From assembly GCA_934631995.1 (NCBI GenBank), contig CAKTYF010000026.1, positions 1 through 20,922 of the forward strand: 20,922 bases of DNA, written 5' to 3'. Below, in pieces: positions 1 to 7,660 of this stretch. The stretch's first letter is position 1, and each line of letters begins with the position of its first letter. This DNA is from an uncultured Eggerthellaceae bacterium. Its GTDB lineage: Bacteria > Actinomycetota > Coriobacteriia > Coriobacteriales > Eggerthellaceae. Below the pieces are notes generated by a model. It was not told where the DNA came from. It saw only the letters and a list, made by a program, of their open reading frames with translations, and ran no database searches. The position numbers and the translations under genes are program-made.

Positions 1-72
1 CGCAATCAAAATGAGATCCTGTACGGAAAAGCCCTTCTTTTCTTCCATCGCAACCATACGCTTCTCTGCCAT
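1..72 (-). CDS. N-terminal fragment of a probable membrane (transporter-like) protein under T-box control
   Basis: Only the first 24 codons lie in the window (MAEKRMVAMEEKKG..., then SVQDLILIA, which looks like the start of a hydrophobic segment). An AGGAG ribosome binding site sits 8 bases before this ATG. An ATG two codons upstream (76-78) lies only 2 bases from that site and is less likely to be used. The gene is directly downstream of a T-box leader whose specifier reads UGG (Trp), so tryptophan uptake or biosynthesis is the natural guess, for example an ECF-type substrate-binding membrane subunit. The fragment is too short to assign a family; the transporter idea rests on the leader and on a single hydrophobic stretch. 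Confidence 0.6.
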   Translation of the reverse strand, partial: MAEKRMVAMEEKKGFSVQDLILIA

Positions 73-200
73 TTTCATTTCTCCTTTTCGTTTCAGCAGA
101 TGAACAGATTCTTGCGCTTGAATTGCCTTCCCGTTACGTCAAGGTTTCTTTTTCGTCCCGCCCCGCTTGCGCCATGCCATGCTGGCCGCAAACGAAGGCA

Positions 201-262
201 AAACAAAAGGCCCGTCCTTGAAAACACACGCCCAACGGACGAATGCTTAAAAGGACAGGCCT
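201..262 (-). terminator. T-box leader terminator (attenuator)
   Basis: On the minus strand GGCCTGTCCTT (252-262) pairs with AAGGACGGGCC (209-218 and beyond) across a loop of roughly 30 bases, followed by TTTTGTTTT (201-208). The 5' arm overlaps the sequence just after the T-box motif, as expected for mutually exclusive antiterminator and terminator. Confidence 0.85.
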
Positions 263-443
263 TGTAACCTGCGGTGCCACCTTTTATTGACCTGGTATTA
301 CCCAAGTCCCCTTCTGACTGCGCTACCACGCAATCTGCCTTTAACGCAGGCTCACGGTCCAGATACTCGACCTTGCGCCGCCCTTCCGAATGCGAAAAAC
401 GCACGCGAAGAAACAGCCGGCCTTTCCCTTTTCCCTCGGCGAT

Positions 444-446
444 CCA
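444..446 (-). promoter_or_regulatory. T-box specifier codon UGG (Trp)
   Basis: In the proposed Stem I internal loop the minus strand reads AAATGGATCGCC. The TCGCC closes the lower stem, leaving TGG followed by A as the specifier triplet. A second AAATGG just before it pairs with CCATT on the opposite side, which sets the register. Other registers would give less typical triplets. Confidence 0.7.
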
Positions 447-730
447 TTTGCCATTTAGCATACTGCGGGATTCTCAGCATCGCCCGCTCTCTGTGAGTGC
501 CCGAATGGTTTGATCTTCGCCTCAACGGTTTGAAGGTATATTCAATTTGCAATGCGCATACTGTATCACTATGAATTAAAAACGCAAGAAGAAATTTTCA
601 ATTTTTCGCTCTGGAAACAGAAGCGCGGCGAAAGGGGCGCGAAAAGTGGAGAAAGCCCCGAGAGAAAGCGAAGGCACGCAGTACGACAGATCGCAAGAAC
701 CAGCACGCCGTGCCCACACGACCGCCGCAC

Positions 731-764
731 CACAAAGAGAAGGGCGACCCGCCAGCCGCCCTTC
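731..764 (-). terminator. Probable terminator of pheT
   Basis: An 8-bp stem GAAGGGCG/CGCCCTTC (757-764 with 739-746, minus strand) with a GC-rich loop lies about 30 bases beyond the pheT stop and is followed by the moderately T-rich TCTTTG. Between here and the T-box leader (526-730) no gene is evident. Confidence 0.55.
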
Positions 765-792
765 GAACTACTGCCATGTTTACCGCGCGCTT

Positions 793-3270
793 CTATCCGC
801 GAATCTCCGCACCCGTAGCGCCCGCGACCTTCTTCAGCATCTTCGCATGTGTCTTTTCAACCTCTTCGCTGGTCAGTGTGCGATCGGGCACGCGATACAT
901 CAGCTTGAACGCCATGGACTTCTTGCCCTTGCCCACGCGCTGCTCGTCACGATACACGTCGAAAAGCGTTGCGCTTTCCAGCATCTTGCCCGCTGCCGAT
1001 GTCATGCACTGCATCAAACGCTCGCACGTCACGTCTTCGTCCACCACGAACGCAACGTCCATGGCAACAGCCGGGAACGCCGGAACGTCCACGTAATCGC
1101 GCGCGGGACGGGCGGACTTCAGCAGCGCGTCCAGGTCAAGCTCGAACGCAACCACGGGAGCCTCGGCATCGAACGCCTGCACAGCCAGCGGATGAATCTC
1201 GCCCAGCCAACCCAGCACGGTACCACCTGCCACAACTTCCGCCGCACGGCCTGGCTGCAAATGCGGCGCTTCATCAGCGGAAAGCGCCTTGAAACGCAGC
1301 TTGGCAACAGCCAGCTCGCGGCAAATGTTTTCCACAACGCCCTTGCCGTCGAAGAAATCAAACGGCACCGGTTCGTTATTCCACTGCTTGTCGCCGAATG
1401 CGCCCGCAAGAACGCCTGCAACCTTCGTGCGCTCCTTCGGCTTCTTACGACCTTCCGCAGCCGCGAATACCACGCCCATCTCGTAGAGCTGCACGTTCTT
1501 CACGCCGCGGTTCTGGTTGTAGGAAACCGAACGCAAAAGCCCCGGAATAATGCTCTGGCGCATGACGCTTTGGTCCACGCTCATGGGGTTGATAAGCTCA
1601 ACCGCCTGGCCCAAACCCAGCTTCTCCGCATCCATGCGCAGCTTCTCAAGATCTTTCGGGTCAGCGAACGAATACGTCATGGTCTCGTTCATGCCACTGG
1701 CACGCAAAGCATCGTTCAGCAATGCGGTACGCTTCTGGTCTGCGGTTTTAACGGCAAAACGACCACGACCGCCTGGTAACGTGGATGGAATCAGATCCAT
1801 GCCGTACAGGCGCAGCACTTCTTCATACAAGTCAATCTCGCGCTCAAGGTCGGGGCGGAAGCTGGGCGACACCACGTCCAAAACGTTTTCGTCATCGGTC
1901 GCAGAAACGGTGCAGCCCAAAAGCTCCAACGTCTGCCACGCGAATTCGCGCGAAATGTCGGCGCCCATCATGCCCTGGAAACGCTTAACGCGGAAGATGT
2001 TGTGGAACGGCTCGCTTACGCACGGCCATTCGTCGATGATGCCCTGGTCGTTGGAGCGTGCATGCACCACGTATCCGCCCGCAACTTCCACGATGAGGGC
2101 CGCCGCAGCAGCGGAGCGAATGTCAATATCGTGGTCGTCAACGCCACGCTCATAACGCATGGAGCTTTCGCTGATCAAACCCAAGTTACGACTCGTGCGG
2201 CTCGTGCGACCCGCCTCGAACGTTGCCGTTTCCAGCAAGATGTCGGTGGTTTCCTCGGTCACTTCGGAATCAAGGCCGCCCATAACGCCCGCCAGCGCAA
2301 CGGCGCCGTGCTCAGGCGTGGAAATAACCGTCATATCGGTTGTAAGCTCGCGGTCGGTGCCATCGAGCGTCACCAAACGCTCGCCTTCTTTCGCGGCGCG
2401 AATCACCACAGCGGCATGACCTTGCTCATTTTGCAGTTTTGCCAGGTCAAATGTGTGAATCGGCTGGCCAAACAGGAACAAGATGTAGTTCGTCACGTCC
2501 ACCACGTTGTTGATGGAGCGCTGACCAATAGCCGCAAGGCGCTCAACCATCCAGTCGGGGCTGGGACCCACTTTCACGCCGCGAATGACGCGCGCCGTGT
2601 AACGCGGGCAACGCTTCTCGTCCTCAATCGCAATGCTCACCAGGTCTTCAAGCGCTTCGCCAGAGTCATCAAGCTGCAGTTTATCGGCCATTTCGTGGAC
2701 CGGATTCGTGTGGCCCGTGCGATACATTGCGCCCACTTCGCGCGCAAAACCCACCACGGAAAGGCAGTCGGGGCGATTCGGCGTAATCTCCAAGTCAAGC
2801 ACGGTATCGGACTGCTTCAGATAATCGGCAATGGGCATGCCCACGGGTGCGTCTTCGGGAAGCACCCAAATGCCCGCATGGTCGGAACCAAAGCCCAGCT
2901 CACGCTGCGAGCAGCACATGCCGTTCGATGCCACGCCACGCAGCTTGCCTTTCTTGATTTTCACATCGCCCGGCAAATGGGCGCCCACGCACGCAACGGG
3001 GACTTTGATACCGGCGGCAATATTAGGCGCGCCACACACGATTTGCAGCGGCTCGTCTTGCGCAACATCCACTGTTACCACATGCATGTGGTCGCTATCG
3101 GGATGATCTTCGCAGGTCAGAACGCGACCAACCACCACATGATCGAAAGCGGCACCGAGCTTTTCCACGCCTTCTACGCCCGTGCCCGTCAAATCCAGGC
3201 GGTCGCAAAACGCCTTAGTGTCCGCAGGAACGTCCACATAATCGGAAAGCCACTTCAACGATACCTTCAT
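793..3270 (-). CDS. pheT: Phenylalanyl-tRNA synthetase beta subunit
   Basis: This 825-residue protein is the beta chain of the alpha2-beta2 enzyme that charges tRNA-Phe in the cytoplasm. It begins MKVSLKWLSDYVD, followed by the tRNA-binding (EMAP/OB-type) domain around residues 40-150 (HPDSDHMHV, GAPNIAAG, CSQRELGFG). Then come the B3/B4 editing region (about 210-400), B5 and the catalytic-like core (about 420-700, with MRYERGVD and PTLPGGRGR-like stretches). The C-terminal ferredoxin-fold anticodon-binding domain ends ...TLTSEEVEKTHAKML. Length matches the family (about 800). The ATG is preceded by AAGGAC at a suitable distance. Unusually, pheS is not upstream: 279 non-coding bases and then an unrelated gene lie there, so the alpha subunit must be encoded elsewhere. 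Confidence 0.98.
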   Translation of the reverse strand: MKVSLKWLSDYVDVPADTKAFCDRLDLTGTGVEGVEKLGAAFDHVVVGRVLTCEDHPDSDHMHVVTVDVAQDEPLQIVCGAPNIAAGIKVPVACVGAHLPGDVKIKKGKLRGVASNGMCCSQRELGFGSDHAGIWVLPEDAPVGMPIADYLKQSDTVLDLEITPNRPDCLSVVGFAREVGAMYRTGHTNPVHEMADKLQLDDSGEALEDLVSIAIEDEKRCPRYTARVIRGVKVGPSPDWMVERLAAIGQRSINNVVDVTNYILFLFGQPIHTFDLAKLQNEQGHAAVVIRAAKEGERLVTLDGTDRELTTDMTVISTPEHGAVALAGVMGGLDSEVTEETTDILLETATFEAGRTSRTSRNLGLISESSMRYERGVDDHDIDIRSAAAAALIVEVAGGYVVHARSNDQGIIDEWPCVSEPFHNIFRVKRFQGMMGADISREFAWQTLELLGCTVSATDDENVLDVVSPSFRPDLEREIDLYEEVLRLYGMDLIPSTLPGGRGRFAVKTADQKRTALLNDALRASGMNETMTYSFADPKDLEKLRMDAEKLGLGQAVELINPMSVDQSVMRQSIIPGLLRSVSYNQNRGVKNVQLYEMGVVFAAAEGRKKPKERTKVAGVLAGAFGDKQWNNEPVPFDFFDGKGVVENICRELAVAKLRFKALSADEAPHLQPGRAAEVVAGGTVLGWLGEIHPLAVQAFDAEAPVVAFELDLDALLKSARPARDYVDVPAFPAVAMDVAFVVDEDVTCERLMQCMTSAAGKMLESATLFDVYRDEQRVGKGKKSMAFKLMYRVPDRTLTSEEVEKTHAKMLKKVAGATGAEIRG

Positions 3271-3379
3271 GTTTTGTCCTTTGTCTTCGAAACAACGCGG
3301 CCGCGCGCAACGCCAGCGGCAACCTCAAACGAAGTGGTTCGCTTGCCGCACTCTCACGCCGCAACCACGCACAATAAAC

Positions 3380-3408
3380 CAATATACGTAACTATATATT
3401 GTACTGCT
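3380..3408 (-). promoter_or_regulatory. AT-rich probable promoter region of pheT
   Basis: The only AT-rich patch upstream of pheT reads TACAATATATAGTTACG on the minus strand and offers several -10-like hexamers (TACAAT, TATAGT, TATATT). No good -35 is seen and no T-box motif is present, so the exact start point is open. The rest of 3271-3549 shows no gene. Confidence 0.35.
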
Positions 3409-3549
3409 TTCGCACTTCATAGCGGGAATAATTTGGCCGCGTACACACCATGTCTATTTGTGTGCGGCGCGCGGGTTCTATAACGCTCCCGCCGAGCCGC
3501 GTAACGCAAAGAAGAAACACGCTGCAGCACGCGCTCCCCAGAGCAGGCG

Positions 3550-5151
3550 CTACGAGCACGCGCCTCCGCCTTTAGACGCAGATGCATCTTCTAACGATGC
3601 CTCCGACACGCCTTCGCCGCGCCATTCCTGCCAATCAGCGCGCGGCGCAAAGTAGTTCACTTCGCACTGGTCAACCGTGCATGCCGGCGCGCCAAACGGA
3701 AATGCAGTTTGGTAACGAGCCACCGATTCTTGGTCTTCGAACACAACGAGGCTAATGCAATCAGGGGTAATCTTGTCGTAAATCTGAATCTCTGCCTGGG
3801 GATTCGTCGGATACTTATCGGGAATAAACCTCGTGCGCGGCGTGACCGTCAAAAAACGATTGGGCGTCTCGGTTTGATAGAACATGCCATCGAAGGCCTG
3901 GGCAGAACAGGGATCGTTTCGGTTTCCCGCGTTGAAGTGCGGCTCCAAAAACGACTTGCTCGCAGCATTCGTCCAGTAAAATTGCGGCTCGTAGCGCTCG
4001 ACAACTTTCCGGGCATCCAAAAGCAGCACGCACCACTTTTTGTCGGACTCCACGCAGCGACGATGATAAAACGTTCGATAATTGGGAAACTCCACCGAAA
4101 GACAAATGGCATCGGTGCCTTCGTAGCGGTTGAGCCGCTGGGCCGACTCTTCTTTCGGCACGCCATTCATCAGGGATAACGGCATTAAGCCACACATCAT
4201 GATGCTTTCCAGATTATCGACTTTCGTAAAATGCACGAAACGCATGACGCCGCGCTTCTTCATGGATTCCAGCACATGGGCGCGGGCGGCTTCGGCGTTG
4301 TCGGAAAACAGCGTGCATTCGGCCGAAGCCACAGGCGCGGTACCAGATGCAGGGGCGGCGGCACGCGAAGCCGCAGTTCCCGCCGCAGTTCCCGCCGTAC
4401 TTCCAGCCGCATTCCCCACCGCAGTCGATGTCGCGGGCGCTACCTCACACGCAACCCCAGTCGTCGCTCCAGCGGCCCCAGCCGCTGCGTTCGCAACAGT
4501 CGCAGCGCGCTCGCGCGCGTATTTCAAGTAGCCCCGAACACTGTAATGATCCGCGCCATCAGATGCGCTCGTCGCTTGATCGTCGGAATCGATGGTGCCA
4601 AGATAACCCTCGGGTGCCTGATTGCCCTGGGAATCAACCACCATGGCGTACCAATGGCTGCCCTTATAGGGAGGCAGCGTTAACTTGCAGCGCAGCGTGA
4701 GCTTCGTATCGCCTTCCGCCATAAACAGAGCGCCGCCTTGCGCGATAGTGCGCAGGAGTTCGCCGTCAATCCAAAAACAGCAAAACGGCGTTTCGAAGGA
4801 ATCCGTTAAGGAATCGTTCTCGCGCGTATACACGTAGCACATCAGCACGCGACCCACGCCTTGGCACAAAAGCTCGACCTCAGACTCCTTCAGCTTGAAT
4901 TCTGCAATGCCGGTGCTGCGCCCTTTTTCGTCGAAGCGCACCGTCGTTAGAGCAGTTTTGACTTGGAAAAAGAAGGTCTCGGGCGCCGTGGTGGGGTCCT
5001 TCAGCTGCTCTTTCAGGTTCAGCGACACTACATCAATGCCCATATCCGCCGGTGGACGCACCGCATCCAAGCCATTGCGATACAAGGCGCTGACCAGCTG
5101 ATATTCGCCTGTGTAGCCGTTATAGAGATAATCGTAGAAGTCAAAAGCCAT
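3550..5151 (-). CDS. PD-(D/E)XK nuclease-like domain fused to a DarT-type ADP-ribosyltransferase domain
   Basis: A 533-residue protein in three parts. Residues 1-200 start with GYTGEYQLVSALYRNG, then DMGIDVVSL and FFFQVKT; E16, D40 and Q63-V-K65 fit the PD-(D/E)XK fold in its DUF4365-like form. Residues 215-278 are an Ala/Thr/Gly-rich linker. Residues about 300-500 resemble DarT (DUF4433), the enzyme that ADP-ribosylates thymidine in single-stranded DNA: RFVHFTKVDNLESIMMCGL (H307), SVEFPNYRTFYHRR, YWTNAASKSF, and YPTNPQAEIQIYD, where E454 would be the catalytic glutamate. No DarG macrodomain antitoxin lies in the window. The ATG has AAGGA six bases upstream and a TATAAT at 5211-5216, so it is probably transcribed alone. 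The domain calls come from motif reading and not from a search; the DarT assignment is firmer than the nuclease one. A role in phage defence or as a toxin is inference. Confidence 0.8.
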   Translation of the reverse strand: MAFDFYDYLYNGYTGEYQLVSALYRNGLDAVRPPADMGIDVVSLNLKEQLKDPTTAPETFFFQVKTALTTVRFDEKGRSTGIAEFKLKESEVELLCQGVGRVLMCYVYTRENDSLTDSFETPFCCFWIDGELLRTIAQGGALFMAEGDTKLTLRCKLTLPPYKGSHWYAMVVDSQGNQAPEGYLGTIDSDDQATSASDGADHYSVRGYLKYARERAATVANAAAGAAGATTGVACEVAPATSTAVGNAAGSTAGTAAGTAASRAAAPASGTAPVASAECTLFSDNAEAARAHVLESMKKRGVMRFVHFTKVDNLESIMMCGLMPLSLMNGVPKEESAQRLNRYEGTDAICLSVEFPNYRTFYHRRCVESDKKWCVLLLDARKVVERYEPQFYWTNAASKSFLEPHFNAGNRNDPCSAQAFDGMFYQTETPNRFLTVTPRTRFIPDKYPTNPQAEIQIYDKITPDCISLVVFEDQESVARYQTAFPFGAPACTVDQCEVNYFAPRADWQEWRGEGVSEASLEDASASKGGGACS

Positions 5152-5210
5152 AGTGATTCCTTGAGATATTTCGGTATTCGCGCCACCGAATAATTCATGC
5201 AGCTCCGCCT

Positions 5211-5216
5211 ATTATA
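5211..5216 (-). promoter_or_regulatory. -10 element (TATAAT) for the nuclease/DarT-like gene
   Basis: A perfect TATAAT lies about 60 bases upstream of the ATG on the minus strand, just past the terminator of the preceding unit. No good -35 hexamer is seen at 16-18 bases. Confidence 0.6.
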
Positions 5217-5235
5217 AGTCGTTTCAAGAAGAACA

Positions 5236-5269
5236 GCTCGGCGCTTCCCGATTAAAGGAAAAGCCGAGC
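5236..5269 (-). terminator. Probable terminator of the clpP-like/virD4-like unit
   Basis: GCTCGGC (5263-5269) pairs with GCCGAGC (5236-5242, read on the minus strand). The stem extends through TTCC/GGAA with a small bulge and is followed by the T-rich TGTTCTTCTTG. It separates the two-gene unit upstream from the nuclease/DarT-like gene. Confidence 0.55.
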
Positions 5270-5276
5270 CACGCGC

Positions 5277-5406
5277 GCCTCCGCTACGCCGCGCAGCGCC
5301 GCCACGCGGCGCCCGTCACGCGGCGCCCGTCACGCCCACAATAGCGCAACGCCACCATACGCGCCGCGACCTTGCACGATGTGACAAGCCTCCGCTACGC
5401 CGCGCA
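5277..5406. repeat. 19-bp direct repeats flanking a GC-rich spacer with a 14-bp tandem duplication
   Basis: GCCTCCGCTACGCCGCGCA occurs at 5277-5295 and identically at 5388-5406. The second copy overlaps the last codons and stop of the virD4-like gene. Between them ACGCGGCGCCCGTC is repeated in tandem at 5304-5317 and 5318-5331. This could be a slippage duplication or a recombination scar; nothing nearby identifies an integrase. Confidence 0.8.
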
Positions 5407-6825
5407 ATTATCATCATCCAGGGGCAACTCTTCAAACCACCAGTCATCTTCATCCCAAGGGCATTCCTCTTCGTCGAAGCAGTCGTCATCCTCCGACGGA
5501 CCCTCGTCCGCCGCGCTCCGCAACTCCGCACCCGAACTTGGCTCTGGCGCGAAACCTTCCACCCGCGCCTCTTCGTACTCCGCGTACGCAGGATGCAATT
5601 CCAGCTGATTTGCTGCCTGGAGCTGGCCTTTCTCGCCACGACGGAAAATCCACCACTGACCTTGGGGCGTTTCCAACAAAGCGCTGGCGGTGCGATTCGC
5701 GCGCACCCCGAAGTACTGAGCGGTCTCAACATCCTGAAACGCCATAACCAGTTGGGTGTCGCAGTTTCCCACAATGGCGTTCGCGGCGTCGCTTCCGTAA
5801 CGCGCCGAAAGCTGGCTGACCGTCTGGCAAACCACCGTGCAGCTGATTTCGCGGCTGCGGATGACCGAGAGCACGTTGTCGAAGTCCGGCAGATTCAAGT
5901 TGGCGAAGTCGTCCAACATGAAACGAACGGGAACGGGCAAGCGGCCTTCCGCGCAATTTTTATCGGCGCAATCGCACAAACTGGTAAACGCCTGCTGAAT
6001 AAAAAGGCTGGTCAAAGGGGAAAGACTCCGGTCCAAATCGTCCATAGTCACAAACAGCGCGCGTTTCCTCTTCCCGTACTGGGAGAACTCAACGCGATCA
6101 TCGCGACAAAACGACCCACGCACACTGGGGAAACCGAACGGCAGCAAATTGGCCGCCAAAATACCCATGATGCTGGAATGCATGCGCTCCGCGCCGCAGG
6201 TACAGCGAGCGCGCCGGTACAAAGAAACAGCGTAGCTGTCGGGACGTTCGCGCTCCAAATCATCGAACATCTTGCCCGCTTGGCCTTCGCATGCTGCCTC
6301 GAACACGCTGATAACCGTCGAGAAATTGCAATGGGGCGGCTCGCCTGTTTCCAGCACGTAAGCAATGTAGCTGGCCAGGTAATTGGCCGCCGCGCGCTCC
6401 CAAAAAGGGTCGGAATTAAATGTTTGAACAGGGCAAATAGCCGAAGCGATAGCAATAATATCCTGCTGGTTGGGCACGCCATAGCTCCAGCGCACGTGGT
6501 CAAGCGGGTCATAGCCAACGGTACCATCCATGGTGGTGAAATCCAGGCGGTCCATCCGATATCCACGGCGCTTCAAGTACGGACCTACCTGATTGAATAG
6601 CGTTCCTTTGCCGTCCAACACAATATAGGAGCCCTGAGCCTGCAACAAGTTGGGCAACAAATGATGACGCGTTTTGCCACCGCCAGAACAGCCCAGGACC
6701 AAAACGTTGTTGTTCAAACCGGTCTGCCAGCTGTCAGTATTGATGGATTGCTGGGCGGTAAGCAGGTATTCGCCCTGGTAGACGCTTCGATCAACAGTTT
6801 TGGGAGAGAAGGAAATGCAATTCAT
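5395..6825 (-). CDS. VirD4/TraG-type (TraM-recognition) ATPase without membrane segments
   Basis: A 476-residue P-loop ATPase of the type IV secretion coupling-protein/HerA-FtsK superfamily. It shows Walker A GCSGGGKT (45-52), a following YIVLDGKGTLF that matches the VirD4-type VxDPKG region, Walker B FMLDDFANL (303-310), and the SREISCTVVCQTVSQL segment (324-339) with the sensor glutamine typical of TraG/TraD proteins. Canonical coupling proteins have two N-terminal membrane helices; here the P-loop is 45 residues from the start and no hydrophobic helix precedes it. The start is well supported (AAGGGG five bases before the ATG). The C-terminal tail (about 438-474) is very acidic. It follows the ClpP-like gene by 13 bases. 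No relaxase or other transfer genes are in the window, so a conjugation role is not shown. Confidence 0.85.
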   Translation of the reverse strand: MNCISFSPKTVDRSVYQGEYLLTAQQSINTDSWQTGLNNNVLVLGCSGGGKTRHHLLPNLLQAQGSYIVLDGKGTLFNQVGPYLKRRGYRMDRLDFTTMDGTVGYDPLDHVRWSYGVPNQQDIIAIASAICPVQTFNSDPFWERAAANYLASYIAYVLETGEPPHCNFSTVISVFEAACEGQAGKMFDDLERERPDSYAVSLYRRARCTCGAERMHSSIMGILAANLLPFGFPSVRGSFCRDDRVEFSQYGKRKRALFVTMDDLDRSLSPLTSLFIQQAFTSLCDCADKNCAEGRLPVPVRFMLDDFANLNLPDFDNVLSVIRSREISCTVVCQTVSQLSARYGSDAANAIVGNCDTQLVMAFQDVETAQYFGVRANRTASALLETPQGQWWIFRRGEKGQLQAANQLELHPAYAEYEEARVEGFAPEPSSGAELRSAADEGPSEDDDCFDEEECPWDEDDWWFEELPLDDDNCAA

Positions 6826-6838
6826 AAGAGCCCCTTTC

Positions 6839-7435
6839 TTAGAGCGCGGTGATAATACGGTCGGCCAAGCGAGCGTCTACTGCTTCCTGGGCTTCGAAAT
6901 AAGTGTCGGTGGATGTCAGTTCGAACACTTCATCCAGCGTCATGCCGGTGTGTTCGGCAACAACCTGGGCGGTAATATCACGTATTCGCATCAAATGATC
7001 GGCGCGCGCTTTCACGGAAAGAGCGCTGCCGCCAATGCCGCCGCCAATCAGCGGATCATGAATCATCACGCGACTATGGGGCAACATATCGCGCTGGTTG
7101 CCCGAGATGAAAATCAACGCCGCCATGCTGGCCGCCATACCTAAACAGACCGTGCGAATGGGGCACGTCAGCGCTTGCATAACATCATAAAGGGCCAGCC
7201 CGCTCTGCACTTCCCCACCGTTGCTGTTCACGAACAAGGTGATAGGGGCATGGGCATCTTCGCGCTGCAAATGCAGCAGCGAACGAATCAGATTGGTAGC
7301 CGATTCCGCCGTAACATCGCTGGTCAGTTCCACTTCGCGACGAGCCAGCATCTCATCGCGAAGGTCCATCACCTGAATGCCGTTGCATGTTTCACGAAGG
7401 GCACCGGGGGCGTAGACAGGGGTAATTCCATCCAT
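6839..7435 (-). CDS. ClpP-like serine protease (Clp protease proteolytic subunit homologue)
   Basis: A 198-residue ClpP/S14-family protease. Motifs are LFVNSNGGEVQSGLALYDVM (the oxyanion/GG region), CLGMAASMAAL with the nucleophile Ser103, LPHSRVMIHDP with His126, and TSTDTYFEAQEAV with Asp177, so the catalytic triad is intact. The reading frame is open for 50 codons further upstream, but the ATG at 7435 has a strong AAAGGAG seven bases ahead and the protein then starts where the fold begins. Housekeeping ClpP normally pairs with ClpX/ClpA; this one instead pairs with a VirD4-like ATPase 13 bases downstream. It diverges from canonical ClpP (GMAASMAA instead of GQAASMGA), suggesting a specialised paralogue. 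Its partner and substrate are unknown. Confidence 0.9.
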   Translation of the reverse strand: MDGITPVYAPGALRETCNGIQVMDLRDEMLARREVELTSDVTAESATNLIRSLLHLQREDAHAPITLFVNSNGGEVQSGLALYDVMQALTCPIRTVCLGMAASMAALIFISGNQRDMLPHSRVMIHDPLIGGGIGGSALSVKARADHLMRIRDITAQVVAEHTGMTLDEVFELTSTDTYFEAQEAVDARLADRIITAL

Positions 7436-7615
7436 AGGGACTCCTTTCGGACGCAATTCAACAAAAGGAATGCGCGGATAAGACGCTGACCTGGCTGTTT
7501 GCAGATACAGGTATCCTTTGATTCCTATCGAATCGCTTTTTCGGTTGTCTTTTTTGATTGGTTCAGCATGAAGCGCGCTGAACAAAGGTCGGAGATGAAC
7601 GCTTTCGCGACTCCC

Positions 7616-7640
7616 CGAAAAAAAGGGCCTACGCCCTACG
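7616..7640 (-). terminator. Weak hairpin with T-tract in the clpP-like leader
   Basis: On the minus strand AGGGC-GTAG-GCCCT is followed by a run of seven or more T bases. It lies downstream of the mapped promoter and about 180 bases before the clpP-like start, so it could act as an attenuator in the leader. The stem is only 5 bp. Confidence 0.4.
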
Positions 7641-7660
7641 GGTGCATTAAAGTGTCTTTT

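Larger units (their letters stand above)
201..525 (-). promoter_or_regulatory. T-box leader, probable tryptophan specificity
   Basis: The minus strand carries the hallmark T-box sequence AAAAGGTGGCACCGCAGG (269-286), followed by a terminator hairpin. Upstream is a Stem I: a GGCGA/TCGCC base (about 517-521 with 439-443), an inner CCATT/AATGG stem, and an apical GCGGG...CCCGC hairpin. The unpaired 3' side of the specifier loop reads CAAATGGA, so the likely specifier codon is TGG (444-446), Trp, followed by the usual purine. The T-box bulge UGGC would pair with a GCCA acceptor end; bacterial tRNA-Trp normally has G73, which agrees. The leader should allow read-through into the gene at 72 when uncharged tRNA-Trp accumulates. 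The pairing was done by eye. Confidence 0.88.

Noticed and set aside
646..1779. Long plus-strand open frame (377 codons) opposite pheT
   Set aside because: It lies wholly antisense to most of the pheT 3' half, is rich in His/Arg/Leu as expected of a mirrored GC-rich gene, and shows no family motif.
2002..3483. Plus-strand open frame (493 codons) opposite the pheT 5' half
   Set aside because: Shadow of pheT with typical antisense composition; no domain or ribosome binding site supports it.
5593..6600. Plus-strand open frame opposite the virD4-like gene
   Set aside because: Antisense shadow; the minus-strand frame has Walker motifs and a good start.
7436..7585. Upstream in-frame extension of the clpP-like gene by 50 codons
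   Set aside because: The extension lacks ClpP-like sequence and a good ribosome binding site, while the ATG at 7435 has a strong one.
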